A stretch of DNA of 42,411 nt from Candidatus Aminicenans sakinawicola JGI OTU-1 (GTDB lineage Bacteria; Acidobacteriota; Aminicenantia; Aminicenantales; Aminicenantaceae), in the NCBI GenBank assembly GCA_000493965.1, contig AWNV01000021.1:2429-44839 (forward strand), in the 5' to 3' direction. A model generated the notes under the pieces. It saw nothing but the letters and a program-made list of their open reading frames with translations. It searched no databases and had not been told where the DNA came from. The first letter of the stretch is position 1. Each line of letters opens with the position of its first letter. The position numbers and the translations under genes were made by a program. Shown here one piece after another: positions 41,799-42,411 of the stretch.

Positions 41799-42411
41799 GA
41801 ACGTAGATAATTTAGTAAATAGCTTGAATCCTGATCAGAAAAAGGCTGTTGTCCATTCTCAAGGGCCTCTCATGATTGTTGCTGGAGCAGGAACAGGAAA
41901 GACAAAAGTTATTACTCACTGCATTGCTTATCTCATCTCCTCTAAGTTAGCCAAACCTGAAGAGATTCTTGCAGTGACCTTTACCGAAAAAGCAGCAAAT
42001 GAGATGGGAGAGAGAGTAGACATCTTGATCCCTTATAGTTACTCGTTTGTTGAAATAAGCACTTTTAATTCTTTTGGGGAGAGGGTGTTAAGAAATTACG
42101 GCCATGAGTTAGGCATTTTTTAGATTTCAAGGTGTTAGATGATGTAGAGCAGGCCATTTTTTTTAGAGAGCATCTTTTTCATATCCCTCTAAAATATTAC
42201 AGGCCCTTAAGTTCGCCAACAAAGCATATTCAAGAGCTCCTTTCAGCAATTAAAAGGTTGAAACAAGAAGATATCTCACCTGAGGAATATCTAGAATATA
42301 CAGGCAGGCTTAAAATTGAAGCAACAGATGATGCGGAAAGGGAGTTGGCAAAAAAGCATCAAGAAATAGGATTGGTATATAAAAAGTACCAGGCACTGCT
42401 TAGGAAAAAGG
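41797..42411 (+). pseudogene. UvrD/Rep-type helicase, frameshifted and cut by window end
   Basis: The first 108 codons give the start of a superfamily-1 helicase: LNPDQKKAVVH (Q motif), the Walker A loop AGAGTGKT, the TFTEKAANEM motif Ia and ISTFNSFGERVLRNYG. A stop at 42121 follows a run of six T (42116-42121). One added T lets the frame run on as LDFKVLDDVEQAIFFREHLF and KYYRPLSSPTKHIQELL to the window edge, as expected for domain 1B. So either the gene has a one-base loss or the read is short at this homopolymer. The start is GTG at 41797 without a good ribosome site. Most of the protein is outside the window. Confidence 0.75.

Noticed and set aside
1..42411. CRISPR array, rRNA genes, replication origin, prophage
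   Set aside because: No regularly spaced repeats, rRNA signatures, DnaA-box clusters or phage structural genes were seen in either strand.

Overview
The window reads as chromosomal DNA from a Gram-negative (diderm), moderately AT-rich bacterium. The evidence for a double membrane is a FadL-like outer-membrane protein, a PilQ secretin with PilM, N, O and P, an MsbA-like exporter and several lipoproteins. A GWxTD-domain protein, the secreted PCM and the membrane protein with a spermidine-synthase-like core suggest the Acidobacteriota/Candidatus Aminicenantes neighbourhood. That placement is inference, because no rRNA is present.

Layout. At 1-1.5 kb lie the 5' end of an IS91-type transposase and a GHMP sugar kinase, both on the minus strand. 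At 1.7-7.6 kb are mutS, a small acidic protein of unknown function (minus) and clpB. At 7.7-13.9 kb is a four-gene carbohydrate cassette: a GH130 phosphorylase-like enzyme, a GT4 glycosyltransferase, a longer divergent GH130-like enzyme on the opposite strand, and a GT4 fused to an alpha-helical toroid-like domain. At 13.9-18.4 kb is a zone of decay and mobility. It holds an IS110-like remnant, a zinc-ribbon miniprotein, a GWxTD/TPR protein, an internally deleted CocE hydrolase, a two-gene nucleotidyltransferase module with a promoter that overlaps an inverted repeat, and an internally deleted integrase-type transposase. At 18.4-20.7 kb are a frameshifted FadL-like porin, a strong terminator and galU. 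At 20.8-29 kb are tRNA-Phe, a DUF465 protein, an ABC exporter with yicC, a MITE-like element, then gmk, coaBC, a family-4 uracil-DNA glycosylase and priA. At 29-36.5 kb is one long minus-strand operon reading coaD, pilM, N, O, P, Q and two lipoproteins. At 36.8-42.4 kb are a secreted PCM, the large membrane protein, a phosphohexomutase with an FtsB/DivIC-like protein, and the start of a UvrD/Rep helicase.

How the genes work together. galU, the phosphohexomutase and the GH130/GT4 cassette fit sugar-phosphate and nucleotide-sugar metabolism that feeds and recycles a mannose-type glycan. coaBC and coaD serve CoA synthesis. mutS, the uracil-DNA glycosylase, priA and the UvrD-like gene serve DNA repair and restart. 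The pil operon builds the inner-membrane platform and outer-membrane pore of a type IV pilus, and its last two genes encode lipoproteins that may be surface or pilus accessories.

The observations most worth following are these: (1) the GH130/GT4 cassette; (2) a PriA that keeps all eight zinc cysteines but has lost the Walker A, DEAH and GRAGR signatures; (3) a pilM broken by a perfect 11-bp tandem duplication; (4) a 260-bp element with 14-bp terminal inverted repeats between yicC and gmk, with related solo ends at three other gene borders; (5) the nucleotidyltransferase pair with its own palindromic promoter. Several genes (fadL-like, pilM, uvrD-like) are broken by small indels, so sequencing or assembly error must be weighed against real decay.
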